Positions 1-8,487 of a stretch of 27,303 bases of DNA are shown piece after piece (within the stretch, counting starts at the first letter, position 1; each line of letters starts with the position of its first letter). The translations under genes and the position numbers were made by a program. The stretch covers positions 1 to 27,303 of the forward strand of contig CAMLJR010000020.1 in the NCBI GenBank assembly GCA_946480345.1, read 5' to 3'. Source of the DNA: an uncultured Spongiibacteraceae bacterium (GTDB taxonomy: Bacteria > Pseudomonadota > Gammaproteobacteria > Pseudomonadales > CAMLJR01). Below the pieces are notes generated by a model. That model saw only the letters and a program-made list of their open reading frames with translations. It did no database searches and was not told the DNA's origin.

Positions 1-436
1 CGGGTGAGGTGGTGCGAAAATCCTCAGCGGATTTAGGGCGGCGAATTTGTGGTTTACCGTCGACAAATTTCCATACGTATTCATCGAACGAACCGAATTC
101 TTTTTGTATCGCGCGAAAGGCAATCGCGTTTTTGCGGATGCCGAATACTTTTAAGCGGTTGCGGATGATGTCGCCATCGACAAGCAGCTCCTCCAGTTTT
201 TCGTCGGTCATGCGTGCGACTTTCACGACGTCGAAATTGTGGAAGGCTTTGCGATAACCATCGCGACGCTTGAGAATGGTTTCCCAGCTTAAGCCAGCTT
301 GCGCGCCTTCCAGGATTAGCATTTCAAATAGCAGACGATCGTCGTGTACCGGTACGCCCCATTCGGTGTCGTGGTAGTGCTGATAAAACGGTTTTACGTT
401 CGCCGCCCACGTGCAGCGCTTTAGATTCTCGGCCAT
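1..436 (-). CDS. tag: DNA-3-methyladenine glycosylase I (Tag), 3' end outside the window
   Basis: This base-excision repair enzyme removes 3-methyladenine from alkylated DNA in the cytoplasm. About 145 N-terminal residues are present and the gene runs off the left edge. The protein begins MAENLKRCTWA and contains YHDTEWGVP and LEGAQAGLSW, which match the Tag family. They include the early zinc-ligand Cys and His and the catalytic-pocket Glu in LEG. The C-terminal His/Cys zinc ligands lie outside the window. The ATG at 436 starts 20 bp after the stop of the transglutaminase-like gene, on the same strand, so the two are probably co-transcribed. No clear SD is visible; the upstream stretch is A/T-rich. 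The family call is secure. Confidence 0.93.
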   Translation of the reverse strand, partial: MAENLKRCTWAANVKPFYQHYHDTEWGVPVHDDRLLFEMLILEGAQAGLSWETILKRRDGYRKAFHNFDVVKVARMTDEKLEELLVDGDIIRNRLKVFGIRKNAIAFRAIQKEFGSFDEYVWKFVDGKPQIRRPKSAEDFRTTSP

Positions 437-456
437 GTTTAAATTCTTTTTATTTA

Positions 457-1326
457 TCAGTTTCCACCATCGGTCGATAGCGCTTCGACGCAATGATACG
501 GCAATACGCAATTATTTTCGGTATCGGTAATCGCTTCGATACGGATAATCGGTGCTGACGAAATCACGCTGCCAAACAACGTGGCAAAAGCGGTGTCGGC
601 TGCATCGCGACCAGTGCCGAGGCGTACAAAACCCATCGGTATCGCGACGCCGGATGCATCGAAGATATACCAGCGATCGCTCAGATACACTTCGACATAC
701 GCGTGAAAATCGGTGGGGCCGAGCGCCGCATCGGCGCCGTAATCGATACCGGTCGCGAAGCGCGCTGGAATATTTACTGCGCGACACAACGCAATCATTA
801 AATGCGCGAAGTCACGACATACGCCGACTTGATCGACCAGCGTATCCACCGCCGATGTGCTCGCATTCGACGCGCCCGATGTGAACGTCACATGCTGCTG
901 TACCCAATCCTGAATCGCGCGGACGCGCGAATAACCTTGTTGCAAATGCCCGAACTCGCGAATCGCTAATTTATGCAGCCGATCCGATTGGCAATAACGG
1001 CTTGGGTAAATGTATTGCAACACCGAGCCGGGTAAGCGTGCGACAGGCACTTCCATTACTTGCGCCGGCGCGGTCATGAAATGCGTTAACGCGACCGTTG
1101 CGGAATATTGCACTTTCAATGCGCCTGCATTTCCATGCAGACGCAAGTAGCGATTACCGCTGTCGGGCGCGCGATAAATATCCCACGTCAATGCCTGATT
1201 AAGTTGCAGGTTTTCCGCAACGACAGACTGACAAGGCGTATGCGCTGCATGAATATTGAAGACAAAATCGCAGCCGTGTTGAGCAATGTCGTAGTTGAGT
1301 TCGAGGGCAAGTTTTAGCTTGATCAT
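457..1326 (-). CDS. Transglutaminase-like cysteine protease family protein
   Basis: A 289-residue protein with a bacterial transglutaminase-like core. The N-terminal half (about 1-110) resembles the beta-rich extension of this family. The catalytic triad is visible as C170 in GVCRDFAH, H208 in TDFHAYVEVY and D223 in WYIFDASG. Members are thought to be peptidases or amide-bond-processing enzymes; the substrate here is unknown. There is no signal peptide, so it is probably cytoplasmic. The ATG at 1326 is preceded by AAGG. It lies directly upstream of tag on the same strand, with no obvious functional link. The fold assignment is strong and the function open. Confidence 0.88.
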   Translation of the reverse strand: MIKLKLALELNYDIAQHGCDFVFNIHAAHTPCQSVVAENLQLNQALTWDIYRAPDSGNRYLRLHGNAGALKVQYSATVALTHFMTAPAQVMEVPVARLPGSVLQYIYPSRYCQSDRLHKLAIREFGHLQQGYSRVRAIQDWVQQHVTFTSGASNASTSAVDTLVDQVGVCRDFAHLMIALCRAVNIPARFATGIDYGADAALGPTDFHAYVEVYLSDRWYIFDASGVAIPMGFVRLGTGRDAADTAFATLFGSVISSAPIIRIEAITDTENNCVLPYHCVEALSTDGGN

Positions 1327-1547
1327 AAAAACCTTAGTGAGATTGCAATATTGATAAAGGCGATGCTAACACTCGCGCTTGTGCTTTAAGCGTAAAGGTA
1401 AATGTTAAATGCATTACCCAAGCCAAATTGAACAGACAATGATGTACTAAAAAAATTAAATTGTTCTGTAGTTAAAAAATGCAGAAATTTAAAAAAGTGT
1501 CCTATCTCTCGGCGTGGGAAAAATAGGCCGGAAATAAAGCGATGATT

Positions 1548-1556
1548 TGTTATAGT
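1548..1556 (+). promoter_or_regulatory. Candidate extended -10 promoter for the DUF481 gene
   Basis: TGT-TATAGT matches an extended -10 element (TGn-TATAAT) and lies 28 bp before the ATG of the outer-membrane protein gene. No good -35 hexamer is seen at 17 bp, which is typical of extended -10 promoters. The 1327-1583 intergenic region is otherwise A/T-rich and holds only a weak imperfect inverted repeat (1432-1440 with 1460-1469). Confidence 0.4.
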
Positions 1557-1583
1557 CCCAGACACCACGAAAAGGAGGTAAAC

Positions 1584-2327
1584 ATGAGACTACGTAACGC
1601 ACTCACTTTCGCTTCATTCGCACTCATTTCAAATACTGCACTTGCCGATTGGACGGGCGCCGGGCAGCTGGGGTATGTGTCCGCACGCGGTAATACCGAC
1701 GATCAAAGCGCGAATGCGAAACTCGATCTGAAAGGAGAATACGATTTATGGAAACATATTTTCTCGTTCAGTGTGTTATACGGCGAAAAAAATAACGTTA
1801 CATCGGCTCAGCGCTGGGACACCGCGTGGCAGTCGGATTACAAACTGACACAGAAACTTTATTCGTTCGGCGGTCTCCGTTACGAAAATGACAAATATGG
1901 CGCATTTAGTTATCAAGCCGCGCTGACCACGGGTTTTGGTTACCACTTTTACGATACCGAACAAACAAAACTCAGCGCTCAGCTCGGTGTCGGTTATAAG
2001 CGCTCGGAACCGCAAACCTTAATAGAAGACGAAAGCGGCGAAGTGGTTGAGCGCATTCATGAAGATCCAACCAATCGCGGAGTTGTTGTCGGCGGTGCCA
2101 ACTTCGAACGCCAGCTCACTGCCAATACGAAAATCTTGAACAAATTTTTAGTCGAAGCTGCGTCGGACAATACATTTTTGCAAAACAATCTAGCGCTACA
2201 AGTTTCGATGAACGACCACCTGGCGTTGAGCGTCGGCTATGAGTTGCGCAAGAACACGTCGCCGCCGCCCGACCAACATCAGCTCGATTCGCTGACCACC
2301 GTGAATCTCGTTTACAAAATTGAGTAA
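1584..2327 (+). CDS. DUF481 family outer-membrane protein (YdiY-like)
   Basis: A 247-residue secreted protein. Residues 1-22 form a signal peptide (MRLRNALTF...NTALA) cut before DWTG. The rest has alternating hydrophobic and aromatic beta strands (GQLGYVSARGNTDD, LYSFGGLRYENDKY, AALTTGFGYHFY) ending in a strand with a C-terminal aromatic segment, as expected of a small beta-barrel. The pattern matches DUF481 proteins, often annotated as putative salt-induced outer-membrane proteins; the function is not established. The start at 1584 was chosen over an in-frame ATG at 1542 because of the SD AAGGAGG and the signal peptide. It is a single-gene unit bounded by a terminator. Confidence 0.88.
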   Translation: MRLRNALTFASFALISNTALADWTGAGQLGYVSARGNTDDQSANAKLDLKGEYDLWKHIFSFSVLYGEKNNVTSAQRWDTAWQSDYKLTQKLYSFGGLRYENDKYGAFSYQAALTTGFGYHFYDTEQTKLSAQLGVGYKRSEPQTLIEDESGEVVERIHEDPTNRGVVVGGANFERQLTANTKILNKFLVEAASDNTFLQNNLALQVSMNDHLALSVGYELRKNTSPPPDQHQLDSLTTVNLVYKIE

Positions 2328-2341
2328 GGCGGAATTCTTAT

Positions 2342-2362
2342 GCGCCACCCATTTGGTGGCGC
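2342..2362. terminator. Bidirectional terminator between convergent genes
   Basis: A perfect 8-bp stem GCGCCACC/GGTGGCGC with a 5-nt loop sits between the stop of the DUF481 gene (2327) and the stop of the hybrid kinase (2382). The T-tract is weak (TTCGCTTCCG), but the position between convergent genes supports termination for both. Confidence 0.65.
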
Positions 2363-2381
2363 TTCGCTTCCGTTATATCGG

Positions 2382-4502
2382 CTATGCAGGAATTGCCTCA
2401 CCGCTCAACAGCGCTTGAATACTCGGTAAATCGATGGGTTTAACGCAGTGATGATTGAATCCGGCTTCCAGCGCGGAATATCGATCATGTAGCTGGCCGT
2501 AGCCCGTTAACGCAATCAATACAGGATCGTGCCCGAGCCGGCGACGTAACAGACGCGCCAGTTCATGTCCGTTGACCTCGGGCATTTCAATATCGATAAA
2601 AATCACATGCGGAGAAAATTGCGCAATGGTTTGCAGCGCTTCGCCGCCACTAAAACAAGTGCGGACATCGTGCCCAAGCAGCTTGAGCAGTTGGCCGAGC
2701 GATGTCGCGGCATCGATATTATCGTCAACCACCATGATCGAGCGACGATCGATATCGCCGTAGTCAAATGACAGCGGTTCGGTGGCGGCGGATTGATGTG
2801 TAGCAAGACACGGCAGGCAAATCAGAAATTCGCAGCCGGCACCGATACCGTTGCTGTGTACGGCAACCCGGCCATCGTGCAATTCGATAATACTTTTCGC
2901 GATCGTGAGTCCGAGCCCAAGGCCTTCGCGTTGCTCGGTGGGGCCTTGCACGAACGAATCGAATATCACTGTTTGCAAATCGCTGCTGATACCGATGCCG
3001 TCATCGGCGATTGATAATTCTGCGGTCGCGCCATTACGTTGCAATTCGATAGTGATATGTCCGCCGGCCGGTGTGTACTTCACGGCGTTCTGCAAGATAT
3101 TAGCGATGGCCTGTACCAGCCGCTCTTCATCGCCGTGCAAATAAAATTCGCCAGCGGAAATATGCGTGCGTAATTCGTGTCCTTTGCGTTCCAGCTGCGG
3201 CGCGACCACTTCGATGGCGCGTTCGATAACATGCGCTAACCCAATGCGCTCTTTAGTAATCTGTAACTTGTTGTTTTTAATTTTCGACAGATCCAACAAA
3301 TCATCGATCAAGCGCTTCGCGATGTTTAATTGGCGTTGCATGGTGGCATGAATTTGATCGCGCAGCTCCGCATCATCACCGCGCAGTTTTAGCACTTCGA
3401 GCGACGTAGCAATGGGCGCTAACGGGTTGCGCAACTCGTGGCCGAGCACCGCGAGAAAACGATCCTTGCGACGATCGGCTTCGGCGAGCTCGTCGATTTT
3501 TTGCGATAAGGTGCGTTCAAGCTCGATGCGGGCTGTCACATCGCGAGTGAAGCAGCGCGAATACATAAAGTTACCGCCGACAAAGAACGCATTGCTGTTG
3601 ATCAGCACGTATTTAACCGCGCCATCTTTGCAACGCAATTGCGCCTGGAAATCCTGTAACGTTTCGCCATTGGCGAGCAGACGCAACATGCGATCGGCTA
3701 CATCGGGCTGCACATGGAAGTCACGAATGTTGTGTGCGATGTATTCATCGGCTTCATAGCCAAGCATCTGAAGTTCGGCGCGGTTAGCCCACAGAATCAT
3801 TCCGTCCGCGGTGACGCGATGAATGCCTTCGGCGGCGTTCTCCAGGAAATCGTTGAGTTCCTGACGTTGTAGATCCAGTGCGCGCTCGATCGTTTCGCGG
3901 CGATCGATTTCATTGCGCAGTGCGGCATCCTGCTGCTGCAGTTCGGCGACAATTTTTGGTAATTGCTGCGGCGTATATTCCTTGGAACAAGAATCGACAT
4001 GCGAATGCAGTTTACAAACGGCGCGGAATTCTTTGGTTTTATCGCTCGACGCAAAAAGATGCATCGGATAGCCGCACAGCAACGTTATCGGTTCGCGCTC
4101 CATCAGCAGGTTCCACAATTCTTCCAACCGTAATGCGGCTGCATAATTGCCCGCCATGCAGAGGACCGCGACCATTTCGCCGAAAGCACGCACACGGCCA
4201 TCGAAGCGACGCATATGTTCCTTTATCAGCGTTCCGACCACGGCATTGAAGCGCGATTCGCTCGGCCAGCCGTCGACCAAAATGCGGCTCAGCGTTTCGC
4301 GCGCGTCGAGTGGAGCATATAAGGTGCGATAGCGTTCGCCGTCGGGGTGGTCGGCGAGCCATGCGTCGATTCGTTCGCGCACCGGCGGCGTTGCAAGGAC
4401 AACGCACGATTCGCCTTTGCTCAAACCTTCTTCCAGAAACTCGAATAGCCGGTCGGCGAGCGAATTATCCCGGGTATAAAACTGCACAAAATGCTGAGCC
4501 AT
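2382..4502 (-). CDS. Hybrid sensor histidine kinase with MEDS and PAS sensor domains and a receiver domain
   Basis: A 706-residue soluble hybrid kinase. Residues 1-165 look like a MEDS domain (starting MAQHFVQFYTRDNSLADRL), a sensory module known from the dichloromethane regulator DcmR and from methanogen kinases. A coiled linker (180-215) leads to a PAS domain (about 215-330). HisKA follows, with H355 in GHELRNPLAP, then HATPase_c (N box N468/N472, G1 DDGIGI 500-505, G2 GLGLGL 527-532). The C-terminal receiver (588-700) has D593/D594, phospho-acceptor D637, T666 and K688. No membrane segment or DNA-binding output is present, so phosphate presumably moves to other proteins. The ATG is preceded by GGAGG. 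It is divergent from the second hybrid kinase. The signal is unknown. Confidence 0.93.
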   Translation of the reverse strand: MAQHFVQFYTRDNSLADRLFEFLEEGLSKGESCVVLATPPVRERIDAWLADHPDGERYRTLYAPLDARETLSRILVDGWPSESRFNAVVGTLIKEHMRRFDGRVRAFGEMVAVLCMAGNYAAALRLEELWNLLMEREPITLLCGYPMHLFASSDKTKEFRAVCKLHSHVDSCSKEYTPQQLPKIVAELQQQDAALRNEIDRRETIERALDLQRQELNDFLENAAEGIHRVTADGMILWANRAELQMLGYEADEYIAHNIRDFHVQPDVADRMLRLLANGETLQDFQAQLRCKDGAVKYVLINSNAFFVGGNFMYSRCFTRDVTARIELERTLSQKIDELAEADRRKDRFLAVLGHELRNPLAPIATSLEVLKLRGDDAELRDQIHATMQRQLNIAKRLIDDLLDLSKIKNNKLQITKERIGLAHVIERAIEVVAPQLERKGHELRTHISAGEFYLHGDEERLVQAIANILQNAVKYTPAGGHITIELQRNGATAELSIADDGIGISSDLQTVIFDSFVQGPTEQREGLGLGLTIAKSIIELHDGRVAVHSNGIGAGCEFLICLPCLATHQSAATEPLSFDYGDIDRRSIMVVDDNIDAATSLGQLLKLLGHDVRTCFSGGEALQTIAQFSPHVIFIDIEMPEVNGHELARLLRRRLGHDPVLIALTGYGQLHDRYSALEAGFNHHCVKPIDLPSIQALLSGEAIPA

Positions 4503-4625
4503 AATGCCTCCGCATTATCCATCTCACAAAAACCGCCTGCCGTCGTCGCAATTCGGTAGGGATTTTGCTGTGCAATTCATATACCGATGCCGAAAGGCAT
4601 TGTGAAAGAATCTATTTAGAAAAAA

Positions 4626-4728
4626 TTAGGTGCCTGTAATGAGAACGACATCGTTTTTAAATGCAAAAGCAGCGGATGATTCCAGATATTTAAAACCGAA
4701 AGCGGAGTTCAGGCACCGACCCCTTAAC
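4626..4728. repeat. Inverted-repeat-bounded intergenic element
   Basis: GGTGCCTG (4629-4636) is matched by its exact reverse complement CAGGCACC (4710-4717). Nested inside, TCGTTTTTAAAT (4651-4662) pairs with ATTTAAAACCGA (4688-4699) with one mismatch. Together they give a roughly 90-nt nested palindrome with a 25-nt loop, followed by GACCCCTTAA. It codes for nothing. The ends recall, from memory, sequences found near REP-associated tyrosine transposases, so a non-autonomous mobile remnant is possible. No second copy was seen in the window. The rest of 4503-4863 holds only a weak promoter candidate: TTTTCA at 4751-4756, 17 bp, TATCGC at 4774-4779. Confidence 0.5.
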
Positions 4729-4863
4729 TAGAGCGCGTAAGAAAGTGCATTTTTCACACAGGGGTTTGTAAACTATCGCCCCGAATTCACTCTTCCGACC
4801 TAATATTCAGCGGCTGCCAAGCTAAAAATTCGAAGTGCTGCAGCAGTTGACGGGATCTAACAC

Positions 4864-7314
4864 ATGCTCCATCTCACAAGAAATTCCGTCGTGATCGCGT
4901 ATGCGGTGGGAATAGCATTAGCGGCGGCAATGGTGATGTGCCATTGGTTCGGCGTGATTTTGGTGGACAATCGCCTGCCGTATTTATTTTGTCTGACATT
5001 CACCACGATTACCGCGTTCGTCGCGGGCCGCGGGCCGGCGTTGATCGTCATAGGCGTCGGCACGATCAACGCGATCCTTGTGCTCGAACCGCGCTTTGAT
5101 TTCTCTATTGCTCAGCCGGGCGATCGATATGCGCTGGTTTTTTTTACGATTGCTACCTTTTGTTTGCTGATCGGCGCGGACAAGACACGTGCGCTGTATT
5201 TTCGCAGTCGCGATAATCAGGAGCTCACCCGCACGGCACAGGCAGCGTTGCGTCAGCGAGTGGCGGATCTCGAACAATTATCGGGGCTCAGCACAAAACT
5301 GGCGCTCGATATTTCGCTTCAGCAGCGGCTGCAATTAATTCTGGATGTCAGCGTCGCATTGCACGGCGCCAGCAAAGGGATTTTGTCGCGGTTCGATCCG
5401 TTATCGAATCGTTTGAGTGTCGTTGCCATCAAAGGGTTTAATGCCGGCAGTTTTGCCCAGCTAACCAATTTGCGCGCGGGTGAAGGCGCCTGCGGTCTTG
5501 CATGCGGTGAAGGTCGACGTGTCACCGTGTTCGATGTCACGCATGAGTCGGAATGGGAAAAATTCGCCGGTCTGTATCGTGCAGAAAAAATTCGCGGCAT
5601 GCACAGCACGCCGATCGTCAATCAGGGCGGTGAAATTCTCGGTGTGTTGTCGATGCACTTCGCCGATCCGCACTTGCCGTCTGACCGCGAAATACAACTT
5701 GCCGATGTCTGCGCGCAGATCGCCGCGTCGTATATCGAGCGCGACCGCGCGCAAAATATGGTGCGCGAGCGCGATGAACGGTTTCGCTCGGTGCTCGATG
5801 CGTCGGCGGTGCCGTTTTGTATTTTCTCGCCCATTTTTGAGGGCGAAATTCCGGGCGATTATCAATTCACATACGTCAACACCAGCGCCGCGCACATGCT
5901 CAAGCGGCCCGTGCGTGGCCTGTTGAATGCCCAGGTATCGCAGGTGGCGCCTGCGCTGTGGTCGAGCGCGGAATTACGCGAGCTGCTGAGCAAAGCCACG
6001 ATGACGCAAAAAATTCAGCGCGCCGATATTCAGATAAGCAGCCGCGGCTTGCGCTGGTACAACATCGTCGCGTCATCGCTCGAATCCGGCGTCGCGGTGT
6101 GGTTTGCCGATATCACCGCCAGCAAGGAGCGCGAGCAACAGCTGCGCGATTCGGATCGACGCAAAGACGAGTTTCTCGCCGCGCTCGCGCACGAGTTGCG
6201 CAATCCGCTCGCACCGATCCGGCAGGCGGCGATGATCGCGCAGCGTTCCGCGCCGCTCGATGGCGATTTACGTTGGAGCACTGAAGTCATCGAACGTCAG
6301 GTACAACGCATGTCGATGATGCTCGACGATTTGATCGATGTCTCGCGGGCGACGCGCGGTATGTTGCGGCTCAATAAATCCGAGGCGGATTTCGCGTCGA
6401 TCATCAGCACCGCGATTGAGACTGCGCAACCCATTATCGATGCACGCTGGCATCAGTTGGATGTTGAAATGCCGGAAACGCCGCTGCGCGTATTGGTCGA
6501 TCCGTTGCGATTGTCGCAGGTGATTTCCAATCTGCTGCATAACGCGGCGCGGTATACCAACATTCGCGGTCAGATTCGCTTGATAAGTTACGTCACCGAA
6601 AAAGAAATCGTGATCGAAGTGCGCGATAACGGTATTGGTATCGAGCCAAATGAATTCGAAACCATCTTCGGATTATTCTCGCAAGGCACGACCAAGCGCG
6701 CACAAACGGGCGACGAAGGTCTCGGCATTGGTCTCGCATTATCGAAGGCATTTATCGAGCTGCACAACGGCTCGATTACCGCTTATAGCGAAGGCGCGGG
6801 GCAGGGCAGTTGCTTCACGTTGACGCTGCCGCGCTCGGTGATCGTCGATACGCCGACGACTGCCGATAAAACGCCGCCTATCGATGAAATGGCGCCGCGT
6901 CGTATCGTCGTTGCCGACGACAACGTCGACGCCGCGCAATCGCTCGCGTTGTTACTGCGACTCGAAGGACATCACGTCGATATTGCGCACGACGGCAAAG
7001 CCGCGCTCGACCTTATCGAAAATACCGTGCCGGATGTGGCGATTCTCGATATCGGCATGCCGGAACTCGACGGCTATCAAGTCGTGGAAAACGTCCGAAT
7101 GAAAATGTCCTCGAGCGAAATCATGTTGATCGCCAGCAGCGGCTGGGGTCAGCAGAAAAATAAAGACCGCGCGGCAGAGGCCGGCTTTGATTACCATCTG
7201 ACAAAACCGCTCGAATATTCCGAATTGCGCAAAATCATCGCGTCGTCCAGCCGCGTTGTGTGGCGGCAAGATCAGATTCCTAATGACGATGAAAATGTCC
7301 CGCAGACGCGCTGA
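4864..7314 (+). CDS. Membrane-bound hybrid sensor histidine kinase (4 TM, GAF, PAS, receiver)
   Basis: An 816-residue hybrid kinase. Residues 8-105 form about four closely spaced membrane helices, resembling the DUF4118 module of KdpD-type kinases. A coiled linker precedes a GAF domain (about 140-295) and a PAS domain (about 303-420). HisKA has H443 in LAHELRNPLAP. HATPase_c has NLLHNAARY, DNGIGI and GLGIGL. The receiver (680-795) has D685/D686, phospho-acceptor D729 and K781. The kinase core and receiver are similar in style to those of the divergent MEDS kinase, suggesting related origins. No output domain is fused. The start ATG has only a weak SD. Its 3' end overlaps the YchJ-like gene in another frame. 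Confidence 0.93.
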   Translation: MLHLTRNSVVIAYAVGIALAAAMVMCHWFGVILVDNRLPYLFCLTFTTITAFVAGRGPALIVIGVGTINAILVLEPRFDFSIAQPGDRYALVFFTIATFCLLIGADKTRALYFRSRDNQELTRTAQAALRQRVADLEQLSGLSTKLALDISLQQRLQLILDVSVALHGASKGILSRFDPLSNRLSVVAIKGFNAGSFAQLTNLRAGEGACGLACGEGRRVTVFDVTHESEWEKFAGLYRAEKIRGMHSTPIVNQGGEILGVLSMHFADPHLPSDREIQLADVCAQIAASYIERDRAQNMVRERDERFRSVLDASAVPFCIFSPIFEGEIPGDYQFTYVNTSAAHMLKRPVRGLLNAQVSQVAPALWSSAELRELLSKATMTQKIQRADIQISSRGLRWYNIVASSLESGVAVWFADITASKEREQQLRDSDRRKDEFLAALAHELRNPLAPIRQAAMIAQRSAPLDGDLRWSTEVIERQVQRMSMMLDDLIDVSRATRGMLRLNKSEADFASIISTAIETAQPIIDARWHQLDVEMPETPLRVLVDPLRLSQVISNLLHNAARYTNIRGQIRLISYVTEKEIVIEVRDNGIGIEPNEFETIFGLFSQGTTKRAQTGDEGLGIGLALSKAFIELHNGSITAYSEGAGQGSCFTLTLPRSVIVDTPTTADKTPPIDEMAPRRIVVADDNVDAAQSLALLLRLEGHHVDIAHDGKAALDLIENTVPDVAILDIGMPELDGYQVVENVRMKMSSSEIMLIASSGWGQQKNKDRAAEAGFDYHLTKPLEYSELRKIIASSSRVVWRQDQIPNDDENVPQTR

Positions 7315-7720
7315 AATCGACAATCGTCCGACCGATTCGATCAGACGCTGTCCCTGCGACGATAAACAATCGTATGCCGATTGCTGCGAGCCGCTGCATA
7401 ACGGCAGCGCAGCAGCGTCCGCCGAAGCATTAATGCGCTCGCGTTACAGTGCGTTCGTGATGGAATTACACGACTATATTCAGCGCAGTTGGCATCAGTC
7501 GACGCGGCCGGCTACGGTAAATCACGACAATAACGAAGCCCATAAAACGCATTGGTTAGGCTTGCAGATAAAACGTCATGAGCCCATCGATGCGTCGCAT
7601 GCACGCGTGGAATTCGTCGCGCGTTACAAAATAAATGGCCGCGCATTCGCGCTGCATGAGACGAGCCGCTTCGTGCATGAGAATGGCCATTGGTTCTATC
7701 TGGATGGCGAGATCCACTAG
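7283..7720 (+). CDS. ychJ: YchJ-family protein with an N-terminal SEC-C motif
   Basis: A small cytoplasmic protein of the YchJ/UPF0225 family, role unknown. The cysteine motif CPC...CCEPLHNG sits near the N-terminus. It is followed by the family signatures LMRSRYSAFVM, THWLGLQI, VEFVARYK and SRFVHENGHWFYLDG. E. coli YchJ has a second SEC-C zinc motif at its C-terminus; here the protein stops just after the YLDG segment and lacks it. The start is uncertain: ATGs at 7283, 7289 and 7295 are all possible, none with a good SD, and all lie inside the end of the kinase gene (stop 7314). Translation is probably coupled to the kinase. Confidence 0.85.
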   Translation: MTMKMSRRRAEIDNRPTDSIRRCPCDDKQSYADCCEPLHNGSAAASAEALMRSRYSAFVMELHDYIQRSWHQSTRPATVNHDNNEAHKTHWLGLQIKRHEPIDASHARVEFVARYKINGRAFALHETSRFVHENGHWFYLDGEIH

Positions 7721-7777
7721 TTCTCGTTAAATCCAATAGTTCGTGCTAAATGGCGTCGTGCGCCGGCGGTCATTTGT

Positions 7778-7786
7778 TGCTATCTT
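7778..7786 (+). promoter_or_regulatory. Candidate extended -10 for the DUF1080/AhpD-fold pair
   Basis: TGC-TATCTT fits an extended -10 element 33 bp before the DUF1080 start. A near-identical TGG-TATCTTCG lies before the MFS gene (10277-10285), suggesting a shared house-style promoter. No convincing -35 element. Confidence 0.3.
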
Positions 7787-7819
7787 CGGAAAGTGTATTG
7801 CAATGCCGGAGAATAATAG

Positions 7820-8446
7820 ATGAAGCGGAACGGCAAAATGGGCTTACGCCACTTTCTCTTGTTAAGCGCATCGATTGCGCTCTCACCGTTTTCGATCGCC
7901 CAATCCGAAGGCCGAACAGGCTGGACCACCTTAATTGCCAATGGCAGCGGTTTGGAGAATTTCGACATTATCGGCGGCGCGAACTGGCGTATCGACGAGG
8001 ACGCGATTGTCGCCGACGATGGCAGCGGCGGTTTTCTTGTCACCAAGCAGCCGTATAAAGATTTTGTGCTTGAAGTGGAGTTCTGGGCCGATGCCACCAC
8101 CAATAGCGGTATTTATTTTCGCTGCGAGGACGCTTCGACCATTACCGATACCAGCTGTTACGAGGCGAATATTTTCGACCAGCGTCCGGAAGCGCAATTC
8201 GGCACCGGCGCCATCGTGCATATCTCAGCGGTGGCGCAACCGTATCCTGCCGGCGAACAGTGGAACACCTTACGCATCACGGCCATCGGCTCGCATTTGA
8301 CGGTCACCTTGAACGGCGTGCAAACCGCCAACGTGCGCGATACCAAATTGCGCAAGGGTGTGATTGCGTTGCAACACGGCGTATTGCCGAACAATGTACG
8401 CGGCGGTGCCATCAAATGGCGCAAGGTAGAAATTAAACCGTTGTAA
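7820..8446 (+). CDS. Secreted DUF1080 (3-keto-disaccharide hydrolase-like) domain protein
   Basis: A 208-residue exported protein. Residues 1-28 form a signal peptide (MKRNGKMGLRHFLLLSASIAL...SIAQ). The mature part has the DUF1080 concanavalin-like beta-sandwich pattern: WTTLIANGSGLENFDIIGGANWRI, GFLVTKQPYKDFVLEVEFW, NSGIYFR and a final GAIKWRKVEIKPL. Some members hydrolyse 3-keto-glycosides; many are uncharacterised, so the substrate is unknown. The ATG is preceded by GGAG at 8-nt spacing. The AhpD-fold gene begins 41 bp downstream on the same strand, suggesting an operon. Confidence 0.85.
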   Translation: MKRNGKMGLRHFLLLSASIALSPFSIAQSEGRTGWTTLIANGSGLENFDIIGGANWRIDEDAIVADDGSGGFLVTKQPYKDFVLEVEFWADATTNSGIYFRCEDASTITDTSCYEANIFDQRPEAQFGTGAIVHISAVAQPYPAGEQWNTLRITAIGSHLTVTLNGVQTANVRDTKLRKGVIALQHGVLPNNVRGGAIKWRKVEIKPL

Positions 8447-8487
8447 CGCATGGACGGATGTAACGGCGAACCACACTGGAGCGAAAT

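Noticed and set aside
1432..1469. ACAGACAAT...ATTGTTCTGT inverted repeat as an SOS box or terminator
   Set aside because: The half-sites are in the wrong order and spacing for LexA, pairing needs a bulge, and there is no T-tract beyond general A/T richness.
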